64,000 nt of DNA from Nereocystis luetkeana (taxonomy: Eukaryota > Sar > Phaeophyceae > Laminariales > Laminariaceae): the NCBI GenBank assembly GCA_031213475.1, contig JARUPZ010000020.1:1798001-1862000 (forward strand), given 5' to 3'. The notes under the pieces were generated by a model that saw nothing but the letters and a program-made list of their open reading frames with translations, was not told the origin of the DNA and searched no databases. A program made the position numbers and the translations under genes. Below are positions 1 through 12,101 of this stretch, in pieces. Position 1 is the stretch's first letter; each line of letters opens with the position of its first letter.

Positions 1-290
1 CAAGAGTCAGGACAATTCCGCACACCCGACAGATCAGGCAGATCATCATCGATTAGCACTCGAATATCTAGACCTTCCAGGGCAGATTACCGATATATAT
101 ATTCCTGCTCTGTATGATATCATGCTGCCGGGGATGAGTCGTATAATCTGCATGGCCTACTCTGTAGCACATGTTTCTTGGGTTGGATCTGTCCTATAAG
201 GAAGATCCTGCACAACGTGTCACTACCGCAGGTTAAGATTTATCTGAGCTAGCTGTAGATGATCTATCTGTACATGATCTGCCCGACATC
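1..290 (+). repeat. Family D repeat, copy 1 (GATC-rich)
   Basis: A dispersed repeat of about 280 bp. Its core, shared by all copies, reads GGTTGGATCTG, CC, a short spacer, then GGCAGATCC, CTGCACAACCTCTCACA and a tail rich in GATCATCTATCTGTAGATAG. GGATCTGCC and GGCAGATCC form a 9-bp stem in the best copies. This copy sits just left of the first visible exon. No coding content is seen. Other copies are near 8833, 14478, 18520, 29425, 32065, 41690 and 42350. The family's class is unknown. Confidence 0.75.
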
Positions 291-344
291 TAGGCAATTT
301 TGAAGGTGGCCCGCCCTAACGCCAATGTGTTTTTTCTTTGTCAG

Positions 345-3300
345 GACGAAGTGGTGTTCGATGCTGTGGTGGTGACACGGAGCAGCCCGGAGGGCAGAAT
401 GATGCAAAAATGGCTACACGCGGCGCGAACCAAGCTGGGTGGTGCCCACTTGTTCCCGAAGCCCGAGGCTAGAGCGCAGATGGAGAGGTGATGAAGGGAT
501 CATCTTGGTGGAAAATTCCTGGAGGTTTCACGGGAAGGGGGAGGGGGGGTGTACTCGATAGGAGAGATGTACTCGATCTCGGACATGGCCGTAGTCGTAT
601 AATCATGTGTGGCGTTGTTTTGTACGGAGCTCAAAAATATAGATTTAATAATTAATTAAGGTTCAAACAAGAATACATGGCGCGAACTGCAATGCCTCAA
701 TATCTCTTACGAGCACACAACGGATGATTCTCGTAAGGTTCCCTGACTTAAATAGTCATATCCTGTGGTAACTGTTTGTTCCGTGGGGGCGATATTGCAC
801 GAGGTCCTGATGCCGTCACAACGTATATGGACGCAAGTAAAATCGTGTCATACGAGATAAAATCGTGTGATGAGAAGTAAACACGATGCCTGGCATACCG
901 GTAAATTTTTAGGTGTGCTTGCTTGTTGGGCAATTAGTGCTTGAAGTTATATGGCTTGGTTCGGGGAGACGATCTCGAGGGGCCCTTCGCAGGAGACGAC
1001 GATGGTTGTTGCTGTTCATCAACCATCGTCGAGAATGAGATAGTTATGCGCGCGCGCGCCTGAACGGTTTTACGCTGCCGTCACGATATTTCTCGAAGCA
1101 ATAATTCGAAGTAGGTTTGACAGCATAATACGCGCTACGAGATGGGTATACCGATTTTTTTTGCCGAGTTACCTACGACCGCGGAACCACATGCAGTAAA
1201 CAACCATGGTATCGTTGGAAACATCATTGGCGTGTGTACATATTACTATTATCTGAAACAGGCAAGTCTTGAAGAGTCATTTATATCAAGTAAGGATACT
1301 CGCTGTGAGGCACCAAGCTCCTCAAAAAGTGAGGAGCCCTAGCTTGAAAAGTAGGTGCTCCCCTGTCGCATCATGCCATGCGCCTTACATTTTGGCCTCC
1401 TAGGCAAAAATACTGTCTGAAGGTGAAAAGGCGCGTCTCGTCTCCTTCCGGTGGTAAATGTGTTGGAAGGCCGTGCTTGCATTCGTAAGCGACGTACGCG
1501 TGCCCGAACGGCCATCTCCTACCTTTGCGATAGTCGCAAATGATTATTGTCTTCAGCTTTGTACATCTCGGCATCGCAAGCTTTCGACTTGACTTGCACC
1601 AACGCTTTTGTTTTTTGTGTGTGTGTGTGCTTTTTTCACAATCAACAGTTATTTCCGCCCGTCGATACAGTACCCAGCAAAGCCAATGTCCGTGCTGACA
1701 TATTCGTCCTACAGTAGGGAGTTACGAGCTCTGTGGTCACAAAATTACGAGGCAGATATGAAACGGTGTATCTCATCCCCCCTCTGGCGTGTAGATATGT
1801 TGAGGCTATGTATGTTCGAGCCCGGGGCGCGTGTCTAGGAACGGTCGCACTCTAACGTTGCGATATGCACAAATCGAGAAGGTTACTAGAGATCGGGGAC
1901 CGATTGAGAACAACATGTTGTTTATTGTTCTACAGAAAATGGAGTGTTTTGGTTCATATTATTTGGCGGAAACAGTTCCCTTCGATGTCAGCAACGTGGC
2001 TTCGTTTGGTTGGTTGGCCATATATCTGCATCGCAAGCCTTGAATGCGTAGCGGTGTGCGTATGCCGTCCCCCCTTGTGGCGTGCAGATACGTGGAGGCC
2101 ATGCGCAAGCGCAAGCTGCAAGGCGGCAAGCAGGACATAGCCGGTGCTAAGGAGGACAATGACTCTCGCACCAAGGACTGGAAAGTTGAACTCACAGCAG
2201 CTTCGAGGGCCTTGGCCTTGCGATGGTTGCGCGCTGCCCGTGAGGGACTGGACGGTGAGCATTCCTGCGGATCGGATGTGGGCTATACCGTTGCAATTAT
2301 ACATACATGCCTCGTTGTCCTGCGCCCCGGAGGTGGAAAACTTCCAGGTATTGTCTTGATTTATTAGTGTGAGGTTAGTATTATTCGTTCGGCGTTTATC
2401 GTCTCCAAACAAAACAAAACGAACTAATTAATTTTGTACCATCGCTCGAAGGTACCGTTTTTTGTCCGGTTACTGTTTGTTGTAGGAACCGTAATTGTGT
2501 TGGCGTGAATGCCCAAACCGTCCTTGCTTTTTTCGGACTGTGTAGTCTGTAGTGATCCGTGAAAGTCTTATCAACTGTCACGTAACAGATACGACGGCTA
2601 CTCACGCGTTTTGTGTCGTGTGTTATAAGTTTTCTTAGTTATTGATGTTTTTGGCTGAGCTCTCCAAGACTACTACGTACTCTATGGTTTCCCGTCACGA
2701 ATGGCCCCCAACGGTCCATTTTGTCTCCATCTGAGACGAATGCTGATTGAGCATTGCCGTGGTAGGGAGTGTTGGTGGCTTATTCCCTGATCTGTTCACG
2801 TGAGGAGGAGCTCAATATGCCGCACGAAACATGCCTCCAAATAAATTTCGTCGCCCAAACACGACCAACATTTCCATGCGTTATTAGTCCTAAGAAAAAT
2901 ATGGTAGCGAAAGTATCCCAGTGGCATTGGGTAGTTGCTCACGCAAGAAGCTCAAACGCTCAGAAACTATTGCCTCAAAAGGCAAAAAGGTGCATCCCCC
3001 ACCGTGGGATATAGGCCGTTTCCCTTAGCGACTATTAATAGAACGCTTGTTAGGTGCGATGTCACGCGAAGCAACCATTTCACCGCCCGCGAAAACCTCG
3101 GCTGGCCTTATTGTGCTTTTACCCAGCAAAATTCCGATCCCGCGGGGAGAAGCTCCGGGAGGACGTGCACTCGATCGCTGCGCGTATGCCGCCCGAGGAC
3201 GACTGGTTCTTCGGGGCCGAGATGCGCCTGGAAGGGCAGGTGTGTTATATGGTGTTTGTGGCTTGTTAAGCATGTTTTTTTCCGGGATCGCTTTTACTAG

Positions 3301-6300
3301 TGTAGGGCAAGATGTTACTATTAATATGTACCCGATATTTTGGTTTTCAGAAACACGTTCGCAGATTTGCTATGCGGGTGTTGGTGAGTGCAGCGGGTAT
3401 TGTGTTGAAAAATCTGCCTCTCGGGAAAACACCGATACATTTGCGCGGTCATTTGATTTGTGCTGGCTCAGGTCATAGCACTGCTGTAGTCTAATACGTA
3501 TCAGATTCACGTTTGACGTTAATCTTGTTGAGACATTCGCCGACTTTGAATGAGCTCTGCTTGATCGACAGTGCGCCCTTATACGAGGTATCGGTGATCA
3601 GAGGCCTTCCAGCGATAGCCACATTTCAGGCATGCCATCCACGTAACAGGTTTGGCCCGCGATAAGTTCACCGACTATCCGACTCCATGAGTAAAACCAT
3701 TACCAGGCGATGGTCGAAATGGGGCAATCATTCGCCGAATCGAAGGAGCCCGGGTTGGTTGATAATACACCCCTATCACCTATTTCAGCGGCCTTCCAAA
3801 GATAACAACATTTCGGACATGCCATCCCCATATAGATAAGACGTAGCGCTCACGATAACTTAGCCGACTACGTGGCGCGATTGACACAAACAACTTTTCA
3901 GGCTAAAGAAATGAATCAAACGCCTGATCAGACCTACAGTACAACAACAAGCAACAGGTTGTTGTCGAACGTTTCCCGGTGTATCTTACATTTTCTTCCC
4001 ATTGCATCAACGCGATTCACACAAAAAAAAATAAAAGGCGCTGATCGAGGTGGGGCAATCCATTGAGGATGATCGGAGGGCCTTAGAGGCGGAGGGCGCG
4101 GTCAAGATCCGAAAGATTGAAGTGGACTACGAGCAGTTCGAGGTGAGTGCTGCACTCCCCGTGTCCGCGGCCGTCACGGATGGACATAAAAATCAGAACC
4201 AAAAATGGTGTGCAAACATCCTACTGTACAGCAGCAGGGGGGTGCATTGTTTTTTGGGTCCGCCGTAGGTTCTGAATACAACATTAGGCGCGTTCTACGA
4301 TAGACGCAGCGCATTTCCGCTATAATCCTTCCTGAATGACGGGGTTCCTTATCCCAGAATCGTCGGGATGCCAATCTTGTTTCGAGAAAGACCTTTAGGT
4401 ATGCTTGGCCCATGGAATTATCCATCGGGACGCAATTTGATTTTCGCTGAAGCCAGTTTCGGGGTGAAGTATGGAGCTCCTTGAGTGAGGAGGCTCAGAA
4501 AAATTAGGGTGAACCTCTATCGTAGAACGCCTCGTTGGCCCACCCCGTAACATTTACCCTCTTGGGAGTCAGAGGGGGAAGCGTTGACAATGTGAAAAGT
4601 GATGCTTACTGCCACGGCAGCTGCACTTGATCGAGGGGCGATGCAGCTTCGTGTCGTACGGTGCGGGCACAACCTGACCCTACCTGTGCTCCTACCCGAG
4701 GGCGATTGAAAACACCGAAGTCATCAACCATTGATGTCAAAAGGGTTTGATGGAGACGCGCCAGAGCCGTTCTACTTTAGTGGTTGCAACAAGAAAAAAT
4801 ACCACAAACCTCAGACAAGAAAAAAAAAAAAAAAAATGGCATTTTTTTTTGTGTGCAAAACCCTTCGCTCGTCAATGCGCGCGTTGGCAGAAAACTACAC
4901 GGGCCGACATGGAGAACGACCTGAAGGCGTTCGAGCACAAGATCCACGTGGACACCGAGTCGGTCAGCACCGAAGTAGAGCTAAGGACTCGCGAGCTTCT
5001 CCGGCTCAGGGACGAGAAGCAAGAAGAACAGCAAACCGAAGAGACCAGGCAAGCTTCGGGCGGGCGTGTTGACTGATTATGGTGATTTCGCCCCTGCTTT
5101 CCTGTCTTAGTCACGAAATTGCACTGCAAGCGAGGACGAGACAGACGTAAAACGTCCATAGTCCAAACAAGCACGGGTTTTGATATCGAGTGCGGTAGCG
5201 CCTAGTGCAGCACCAAAAATGCTAGCGCTGCCGTACAACACAAAAATAATTGCGTCGCATATATGCACAATGCCAAAAAAAACTGCATAGTATGTGCAAG
5301 TACCCGAAAAAACTGCAAGCGATGGAAGTCCGGTACCCGTTTCTTGTAGATGAAAAGCTGACTACTCCAAAACTTGGCAACTACAAAACGCGTGGCTACT
5401 TCGGGATCCGGTGAGAAAAAGTGTTGTATGCCTTCCAACAAATATAAGCGTCAGCAATCCGTAGCCACCGTCATATACGTCACCTATTACGGGGGACCAT
5501 AGTTAATAGGACCTATGGTATACATAAAAACCTCTATATTTCACCATTTTTACTAACAATATTTGGTCCTATTAACTATGATCCCCCGTAATAAAGTCAT
5601 CTCCAAGATGTAATCAACCGTTTGTCATGCGGACGGCATTACCGTTCGATTTCGATGCACCCAGGTTGAAGGAGGACGAAGGAGGCGTACCTTCCATGGT
5701 GGCAGAGGCGCACCGCAAAGAACTGCAGGACATGGACAACGTCGTGCGCAAGGAGCAGCAGGTACAATTCATGTCGGGCCGTTAAAAACCCACGATACGG
5801 TCGGTTTTTTCACTGCGAATTCGGTCTAGTCTGAGAGAGGCGGAAGGCCCCAAGTACCGCTACCACATGGATACCGTGACCAACACTTTTGCAACGAGCA
5901 AGGTGTCGCCGACCCTACTTCCGGCACCAACGTCAAAGATCTATGCATCGGACCTCGACCGCTAACGAGCTACTGGACCTCATCTATCGCCCATAGCTAA
6001 CCCCCGGCAAAGGTTGCTTGTAGAAGAACTCTCTGATATAGCTCACACCGGCGAACATGTAGTAGCTCTCTAACTCTCACAGAGATCGATCTATCTACCC
6101 GAAAAAATGCTATTAATAGCTCGAGCCAACACGATATATTCGGCGTGAGAAGATCGGCTACGTCTCACCCACCCAGTACCACTGTCACGCAACAGCCTGT
6201 TCGTCGCCAAACGCGCCTATTTGTACACAAAATCATTGAGGCCAAAGAGAAACACAAAAGTGATTTGACAGTACGAGGACCAGGTAATATTTTCGGGAAC

Positions 6301-9300
6301 AACGACTGCCCTAGCGAAACGCTTCCATCGCGACAACCATAGGTGATCCACTCTGTTTATATGTTCTACTTAGGTTTGGCACTTGCGTTGCGTTGGCTAG
6401 CAGAACAAGACCAAGAAAACGTTGGTTGTGGTTTTGGGTCTGTTTCCCACTTCTTAGTCCAGACGGAAACATAATCCACTTTCGGATTCCGATACGAACA
6501 TCATACGGAGCTCACACTCCAAGCCAAATCGGGACCGGGTACGTGCGTAAAGATGGCTGAACCCCTGTAGGAGCGAGGTATGCGACGAAAAACATGCGGT
6601 AGGTTTGACCCTATCAGTCGCAGTAGGAGCGCCCGCAGCAGCACAAACAGGATCACGCGGCGCCGCCCTTAAAAACGAGGGACGGAGGAGAGAGCAAAGG
6701 AAGAGACGGGGACTGTTGCGCACGATGCAAAAAATTATTGAATTCAGACCAATTTACCCTTTCGAGCGAGACGATATTAAATGAGTGCGTCCGTATAGTG
6801 ATGGGAGATAGAAAGGGGTGAAACAGTAAATGGTCGTTTTTTTCAGGAGACGATATCGGTCAAGGATCGTTTTCTGGATTATTTTCGAGCCTGGCGGACG
6901 CGTATGGACTTTCCGCCACACAGGACAGCGATAAACTGGGGGGTGAACTGTGGATTCCAATATATGTGACTACTTCAACACGTCAATACATTACATGTTG
7001 CCCCATCCGAGGGAGACGGTATATAGTATGCCGTAGAACACGTGTGACAAGATAACACATCCCCTCGACGCATTTCGAAGCTGATTTCCTCTACAATGGG
7101 GAAGGTGTAAACACCGAGCGACACGTCGATGGACAGATGATCTCGACGATATATTTCCGAAGCCAACATGTTTTCGTTGTGTGCGCCCTCTCGGCCCTTA
7201 AGGCGTGTTTTAGGGAAAGTCGGCTCCGAACTTCGCCCCACAGGGTGTGTTATCTTATCACCCCGTGTGATACTATAGTGTGCTCTGTTGAGGCCGAAAT
7301 ATGTATCATGAATCTAGTTTCCTCACTTTCCTACTAAAGTGCGGCTATTTTGTGCGCCGCTTTGTAACATAAAAAAAATAAGATGAATCGTGTTCTCTCC
7401 CAATGCTAAATTGCGGGTATGTGTATGTTCTGTAGTTTCCAAAAGGTATCACGAAGTGTGTTTCCTCACTTCAATAGCGGCTGTTCTGTGCGCCCGGTGG
7501 CGCCAAAATATTTACACGAACACTTGTTTCCTCGCTGTTTGCTGAAACTAGGCGCGAGAGAGGCAGTGGTCTGAGGAGGAGAGCGGGAGGCGGGCCCAGT
7601 TCCAGCAGAGGCAGGCGCTCACCGAGCAGACCATGATCGACCGCAAGGTCCTTGCCGATAACAACATTATCCGGATCAACAAGGAGACGAGACAGAAGAT
7701 CAAGGGCGCCGAGAAGGAGTGGCAGGGCCGCGCGGCTAAGTGGGTTGCAACGGCCAAACGAAAGGTAAACTGGTCCCGGCTTCAAGCTGATTATGTACAC
7801 GGGGGTTGCGGTACAGCAAGGGTTCCTCTATAGTGCCGGTATCATATGCGCCAGCCAACAAAACCGGCAATATAGCGGCAACCGGCACTACTCCCCTCAC
7901 ACTGCCAAACTGGTTAATCCCATCCGTGCCAGGCGAAATCACAGGCATTATTATAGCGGGCAGTCGGCACTATTCAACGGGCACTATAGAGGAACCAGCG
8001 CTGCTGTGGTCAGAACTTACGAGGGACCACACTGTAGTCAGTGTGAACCATCCCTCGACTGTCACGGGGTCTTCTTTGGTTTCGACTTCCTGTTACCCTT
8101 GGTAGCAGGTGGGTGGTTCTGTCCTCCCCGGGACATTCCGAGTCATGTTTCGAACTTTGATGTCCCACCTTTTGGTTTGCGTTGAACCCCTTTCGCGCAG
8201 TCTATTTGTACAGCCATGTTTTTCCTTTCTGTCCTACCCATTGATTTTGTGCTCTCATTTGCCATAGTGGCGCATAAGGGGTGCTATCCGACCTCCGTGC
8301 CTTCATGCGGGTGTGTGCTGCGGTACGCTGCTGGGAGGCGGAACCCCGTTTTGAGATGTACCCTCCTTTCCGACTGTCGTATACCTTGGTATACGATATT
8401 CTGTCGATGGCTCCGAATGAAAATTCCAGTACAGTGGTGTATGCGTGTGATCATGTGGAGAAGGATTAAAGCAGAGAAGAAGTTCAGGTGGTCCTACTGT
8501 AAGTAGAAACTCAGTTGCTTCTGCAGTGTACTCCAGTATACCTGGTATCAACATAGCGTGCCGTGCGCGTTTTGTGTGTGTTTCACGTTGAGACGCTCTT
8601 TCCGCCCATCTACACGCAGAGCACTCATTGTCCGTGTCGATTCTTCATCCTGGAGATAACGCCAGCTCTGTGGCTACAAACTACGTGTCGACGTTATTAT
8701 CCCAGCCGTGTCGTTCCGTGTGTGGACTATCTGACTTGTGCAGACCATCTCCGGGGGTAAAAACTCCTACGGGTCAGCTGGAATGTTCATAGAAGTGACA
8801 AAAAAAGAAATAAAAGGATCGCTGCACACGTCGGATAGATCAGATAGACCACCTACAAGTAGATAATCTATTAATAGATCATCTAGATCCTAATCTGCAG
8901 TTATGAGATAGATGCTGCGCAGAATCTGAATAGCACAATATCCAACCCAGGAAGCTTGTCCTAAATCATGCAGAGTATACGCCTCCCACCCGGCCACATG
9001 AGCTAGATCATACAGACCATACAGATCAGGCATAAATCTATATATATGCCCTGATACATGTAGATCAGGCTGTGGGAATGATCTGTAGATGATCTGCACA
9101 TGATCCGTCCGAGCTGTGGATTGACCATCGGGTTTCGTTTGAAAGTACCAACAAGTTTCTCGAAGCTCAATGTCGTTTTTTGGTTGAGTTACGTACCTCC
9201 TCAAGTTCTGACAGGAATATGAGAAGATTTGCCTGGCAGGTGCTAGCTACGTACCCTGGTATGACTTGACCCGCTTAGGACTGCAGTCCCGTTTGGCGGA

Positions 9301-9820
9301 GAAAGTGCTCGGAATTTGAGCGGTTCGTCCCCCTAAAGGGACTGCAGTATTAACAGTACTAGAAGGGTGAAAACCCCAATCCTGGAGGCACACCGATGAA
9401 ACAGTACCTACTGAAGGGTAAAAGTAAATGATTGGGGACTTTGGTGGGACGCACGTGTGGTTACTGAGTAAAGAAAAGGAGTTTTTTTTTTTTAACCGTC
9501 CTGAAACTACAGCAGTACCCGGTAACCCGAGCATCAACCCCTACAGCCCCGACCCTGCCTGGTACCTGGTATGATTGTATGATTTTTTCTCGAAAAAAAT
9601 CGGGCATTTTGCTCTTTCTCTGAAGAGTTTGATGGACCAGATTAGCACTCCTATGGTACCTGGTACCTGGTATGTACCAAGCATATCAAAAATACTGCTC
9701 GATTCAACCCTGCCTCGATGCGCACTCCCTTCCGCTCTACCCCGCCACCTCAATTTTCAGGTGGAGCTGAAGCAGAGCGAGGACGCCGAGGATGCCGAAA
9801 AGGCCAAGCGTAGGCGGTGA
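345..9820 (+). CDS. Coiled-coil protein, 3' nine exons (5' end outside window)
   Basis: Nine exons join in one frame: 345-487, 2088-2254, 3127-3239, 4038-4142, 4891-5048, 5665-5761, 5840-5902, 7552-7764 and 9761-9820. They give 372 residues ending in KAKRRR and a stop. Phases agree at every junction (2, 1, 0, 0, 2, 0, 0, 0). Clear sites include TTTGTCAG before exon 1, GTGAGC after exon 2 and CAATTTTCAG before the last exon. Exon 5 ends at AG/GCAAGC, a GC-type donor. The acceptors of exons 4 and 7 are weak and could shift by a few codons. The product is highly charged, rich in E, K, R and Q, with long helical runs such as TRELLRLRDEKQEEQQ, so a coiled coil is likely. The basic C-terminus could be a nuclear signal. 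I do not recognise the family and give it no function. Introns carry repeats F1, A1, J1, G1, D2 and B1. Confidence 0.72.
541..612 (+). repeat. Family H repeat (G-run plus conserved 3' block)
   Basis: A run of G is followed by TGTACTCGAT and then CATGGCCGTAGTCGTAT. The same order occurs near 28495, 29020, 57380, 58740 and 58815, and reversed near 35455, 35743 and 39780. It lies in the first intron of the coiled-coil gene. Confidence 0.6.
1620..1760 (-). repeat. Family E repeat, diverged copy
   Basis: Matches the E family in reverse: CGCCCGTCGATACAG, then AATGTCCGTGCTGAC, then CTCTGTGGTCACAAAA. It lies in an intron of the coiled-coil gene and follows a short GT-rich run. Confidence 0.5.
3598..3880 (+). 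repeat. Degenerate direct duplication
   Basis: Two diverged blocks about 185 bp apart share GGCCTTCCA, GATA, ACATTTC and GGCATGCCATCC (near 3603 and 3788). They lie in an intron of the coiled-coil gene. No coding signal. Confidence 0.45.
4290..4530. mobile_element. Family F MITE, copy 1
   Basis: A 241-bp non-coding element bounded by inverted termini: GCGTTCTACGATAGA on the left and ACCTCTATCGTAGAACGC on the right. A second near-full copy at 56859-57101 matches along its length. The shared interior includes CTGAATGACGGGG and TATGGAGCTCCTT. It lies just after exon 4 of the coiled-coil gene. No certain target duplication was found; CTCG follows the right end in both copies. Confidence 0.8.
5485..5593. 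mobile_element. Family A stem-loop MITE, copy A1
   Basis: A ~107-bp palindromic element. The left arm is TTACGGGGGACCATAGTTAA plus TAGGACC; the right arm is its near-perfect complement. The middle is AT-rich with AAAAACCTATATATT. It is flanked by TA on both sides, as for TA-targeting (Tc1/mariner/Stowaway-like) MITEs; that superfamily is an inference. There are eleven copies in the window. It lies in intron 5 of the coiled-coil gene. Confidence 0.85.
7042..7263. mobile_element. Family J MITE, copy J1
   Basis: Inverted termini of about 20 bp: GTGTGACAAGATAACACA on the left and GGGTGTGTTATCTTATCA on the right. The interior has TTTCGAAGCTGATTTCC and ACAATGGGGAAGGTG. Relatives are at 23003-23180 and 59384-59570, with a fragment near 36640. 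Non-coding; lies in intron 7 of the coiled-coil gene. Confidence 0.75.
7821..7996. mobile_element. Family G MITE, copy G1
   Basis: A 176-bp element with inverted termini GGTTCCTCTATAGTGCC and GGGCACTATAGAGGAACC. The interior is rich in CCGGCACTA-type motifs and CACACTGCCA. Relatives are at 14025-14151, 23223-23392, 34550-34690 and 56815-57270. It begins 56 bp after exon 8 of the coiled-coil gene. Confidence 0.75.
8565..8740 (-). repeat. Family E repeat (reverse copy)
   Basis: Reverse match to family E: CTTTCCGCCCATCTACAC, ATTGTCCGTGTCGATTC, then AGCTCTGTGGCTACAAAC. It lies in the last intron of the coiled-coil gene. Confidence 0.6.
8833..9120 (-). repeat. Family D repeat, copy 2
   Basis: A reverse copy of the GATC-rich repeat, with TAGATAATCTATTAATAGAT, CCAACCCAGGAAGCTT and a run of AGATCA motifs. 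It lies in the last intron of the coiled-coil gene. Confidence 0.65.
9272..9352. mobile_element. Family B MITE, copy B1 (diverged)
   Basis: An old copy of the TTAA-flanked stem-loop: TTAGGACTGCAGTCCCGTTT on the left and AAAGGGACTGCAGTATTAA on the right. Confidence 0.5.
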
Positions 9821-10215
9821 TAGGACGCATTCGCGAAAGCAGTAAACAAATGTGGTCCTGGACCATGTTTTTTTAGATTATCATGGGCGTATTCGTGCGA
9901 AAAAGATTTGACCCTGAATCGTGTTTTTTCTATCACAGCAAAAAAGAGCCTTGGCTGCTGTGAGCTGTGAGTGGAGATCAAAGATTTATCGTCGAAACTC
10001 ATATTTGCAAGAACCGAGAGAGGTGGGTATATTTTGGGGTGGTGTATGGCCGATTGGCCACGTGTGTGAGGCCAGTTCGGGAACCCGACACCGTGAAAGG
10101 GGAGAAGAAATAGTCGGAACCCAGCCTTGACGTGTAGTTGACCGTAGCCCTCCCTTCGAAGCGCACCTTGGGCCAGAGGGGTCGGGGCGGCGCTCTTTTC
10201 AGCATCGACCTATTT

Positions 10216-10252
<37 letters not shown>

Positions 10253-12101
10253 CAGGACGCCTCGCAGAATTATGGAACTCTCTGGTATGTGCTTTTAGCT
10301 TTTCATTTATTCTAGAGGTGTTGGCTCTTTTAGTATTGTTTTGGTCGCCAGCGGTATGCGTTATGTTGTTGTATGTATGCATCTATGGACAGATAGCAGT
10401 TTGATGGATGAGCAGTCGTGAGTGGGAGCACGGACGATCGCGCGGGCTGGGGGCACCTTGCGTGCTGTTGTACCAGACTCTGGTTGCGAGAAGTGGGTTG
10501 TTAAGGCAGAGCTGTGAGTAGTGGTCTTCGTTAAGGTGAATGGTTTTGTTGTGTGTCGGGGGGCATCTGGGGTTGTTTTGTTCCAAACGTCGCAAAAACT
10601 TCGTTCTTTGAATCGTTTGACGCAGGGCATACGGGGTCGCTTTGTTCGCGTTGTTGGAGGTTCTCTCCAAACGTCGCAGCAGGGTCGCTTTGTTTGCTTT
10701 GTTGGAGGTTCTCTCCAATTGTCTCAAAAAATAAAACAACGAATAGGTGCGTTCGCCGTGTGACTTATATAGTGTGCACAGGAATACTTGGCGGTCGTGT
10801 GACATATATCGTGTGCGCATATATAGTGTGCGCAGGACTACTTGGCGGGCATTGTGGGCATGCTCCCCAATCGTCCCAAAAAACAAATAATGATGAACGG
10901 GTTGGGGACACTCCTTCCGTCGATGCTTGCGATACGTTTCGCCCGTTTCGCCGTCATTATGAGCAGAGGCGGTGTCGCTTCGGGCTCTACTGTTGCCCCC
11001 CCCCCCTCCATAGTCAGATGCGAATATCACAGATCGCACGGTACTCTGTTGTGCTAGTCCTCTCTCTTATGGATCATTTAATGTAAGTATTGGATGGGAT
11101 GAGGCCTCTCCTGCGCCGGTCGGTGGTCCTACCCAAACCTCTTACTCTCTTGCCGACCACAGGCCTGGTGTCATGTCACAAACGTGCACTATATACAGTA
11201 GAGAGTAGAGAGAGGGAGGGATTTCCACGCTGACAACGGTTATTTGGAGGAATTCCAGGGTGCCGTAAGCCGAATACCACTGTTGTGCGAGTACGAATAC
11301 TTTCATAGAGGGGATCGAGAGCCTGCGCGGCTTGAAGTACGCGTCTCATCTCACGCCTACCGAGGTAAATCATCGATGCAGTAAATTAGCTAACTCATCG
11401 GCACGACAGCTGCTTTTGAACGGCCTCACAAGTCATGTCTTCAGCGATTTTCAAGACGCTACACGTTGCCATTAGCCATAAAGTGTCCAGAGGACACGAC
11501 TTGGACTTGGATTGTTGGGTAAAAGTTGCTCACGCTATGTAGCCACACTTCTGATGCTGATAATGGTCTCATGTGTTGGCGCTCGCGATAACGTTCGCAC
11601 ATGTCGCACATGTCGCGTCATCGTGAGCAGAGGCTTCGCCACCTCAGACTCTTCTTTGCTCTCTCCTTGAACAAGCAGACGAAAACGTCCCGCATGACAC
11701 TGTATGCTGCTACCCGTATCACATTCAGGTGCTAGGTATGCACTAAGAATCACTTAACATGAGACGTTCTGTGGTAACGGGGGAGGTGGGCGTTCGTCAC
11801 CCCTGTCCCCCTTCAAATACGCCGAACACAGGCCTTTTCATTTATTCTCAAAACGCTGAAGACACGCGGACACCCTAAATGACACCCTGAATCGCCATTC
11901 CCTTCAACGTGTCGCCTTCGTCAGTTTTCATCTCCGTATCAGCCAGACCTCTCCCAAGCCGGATCATGGGATAAATCCTCAATTTTGCCTACGTCGTAAT
12001 CTGAAGTTGTGGCCTTATGAACCCACCAACTTTATCCCACACGGTTTCCCCCCCAACGCGCACCCCCCCAGTGTGACAGATCGTTGCTGACTTGATCGTC
12101 C
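9821..12101. other. Convergent intergenic spacer
   Basis: This separates the 3' ends of the plus-strand coiled-coil gene and the minus-strand polymerase gene. It holds a (TTG)n run at 10216-10252 and tandem repeats at 10600-10860. Long open frames at 10383-11086 on both strands come from these repeats. A motif ending in GAGCAGAGGC recurs near 10960 and 11615. No gene is supported. Confidence 0.6.
10600..10860. repeat. Two short tandem repeats
   Basis: One 45-50-bp unit (TTGTTGGAGGTTCTCTCCAA with GTCGCTTTGTT) is present twice. A second unit (TATAGTGTGC, GCAGGA, TACTTGGCGG) occurs two to three times just right of it. GGAGGTTCTCTCC is itself a small palindrome. Confidence 0.7.

Noticed and set aside
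10383-11086. Long open frames on both strands (177-218 codons)
   Set aside because: They are kept open by tandem repeats, contain repeated peptide blocks and show no domain or splice sites.
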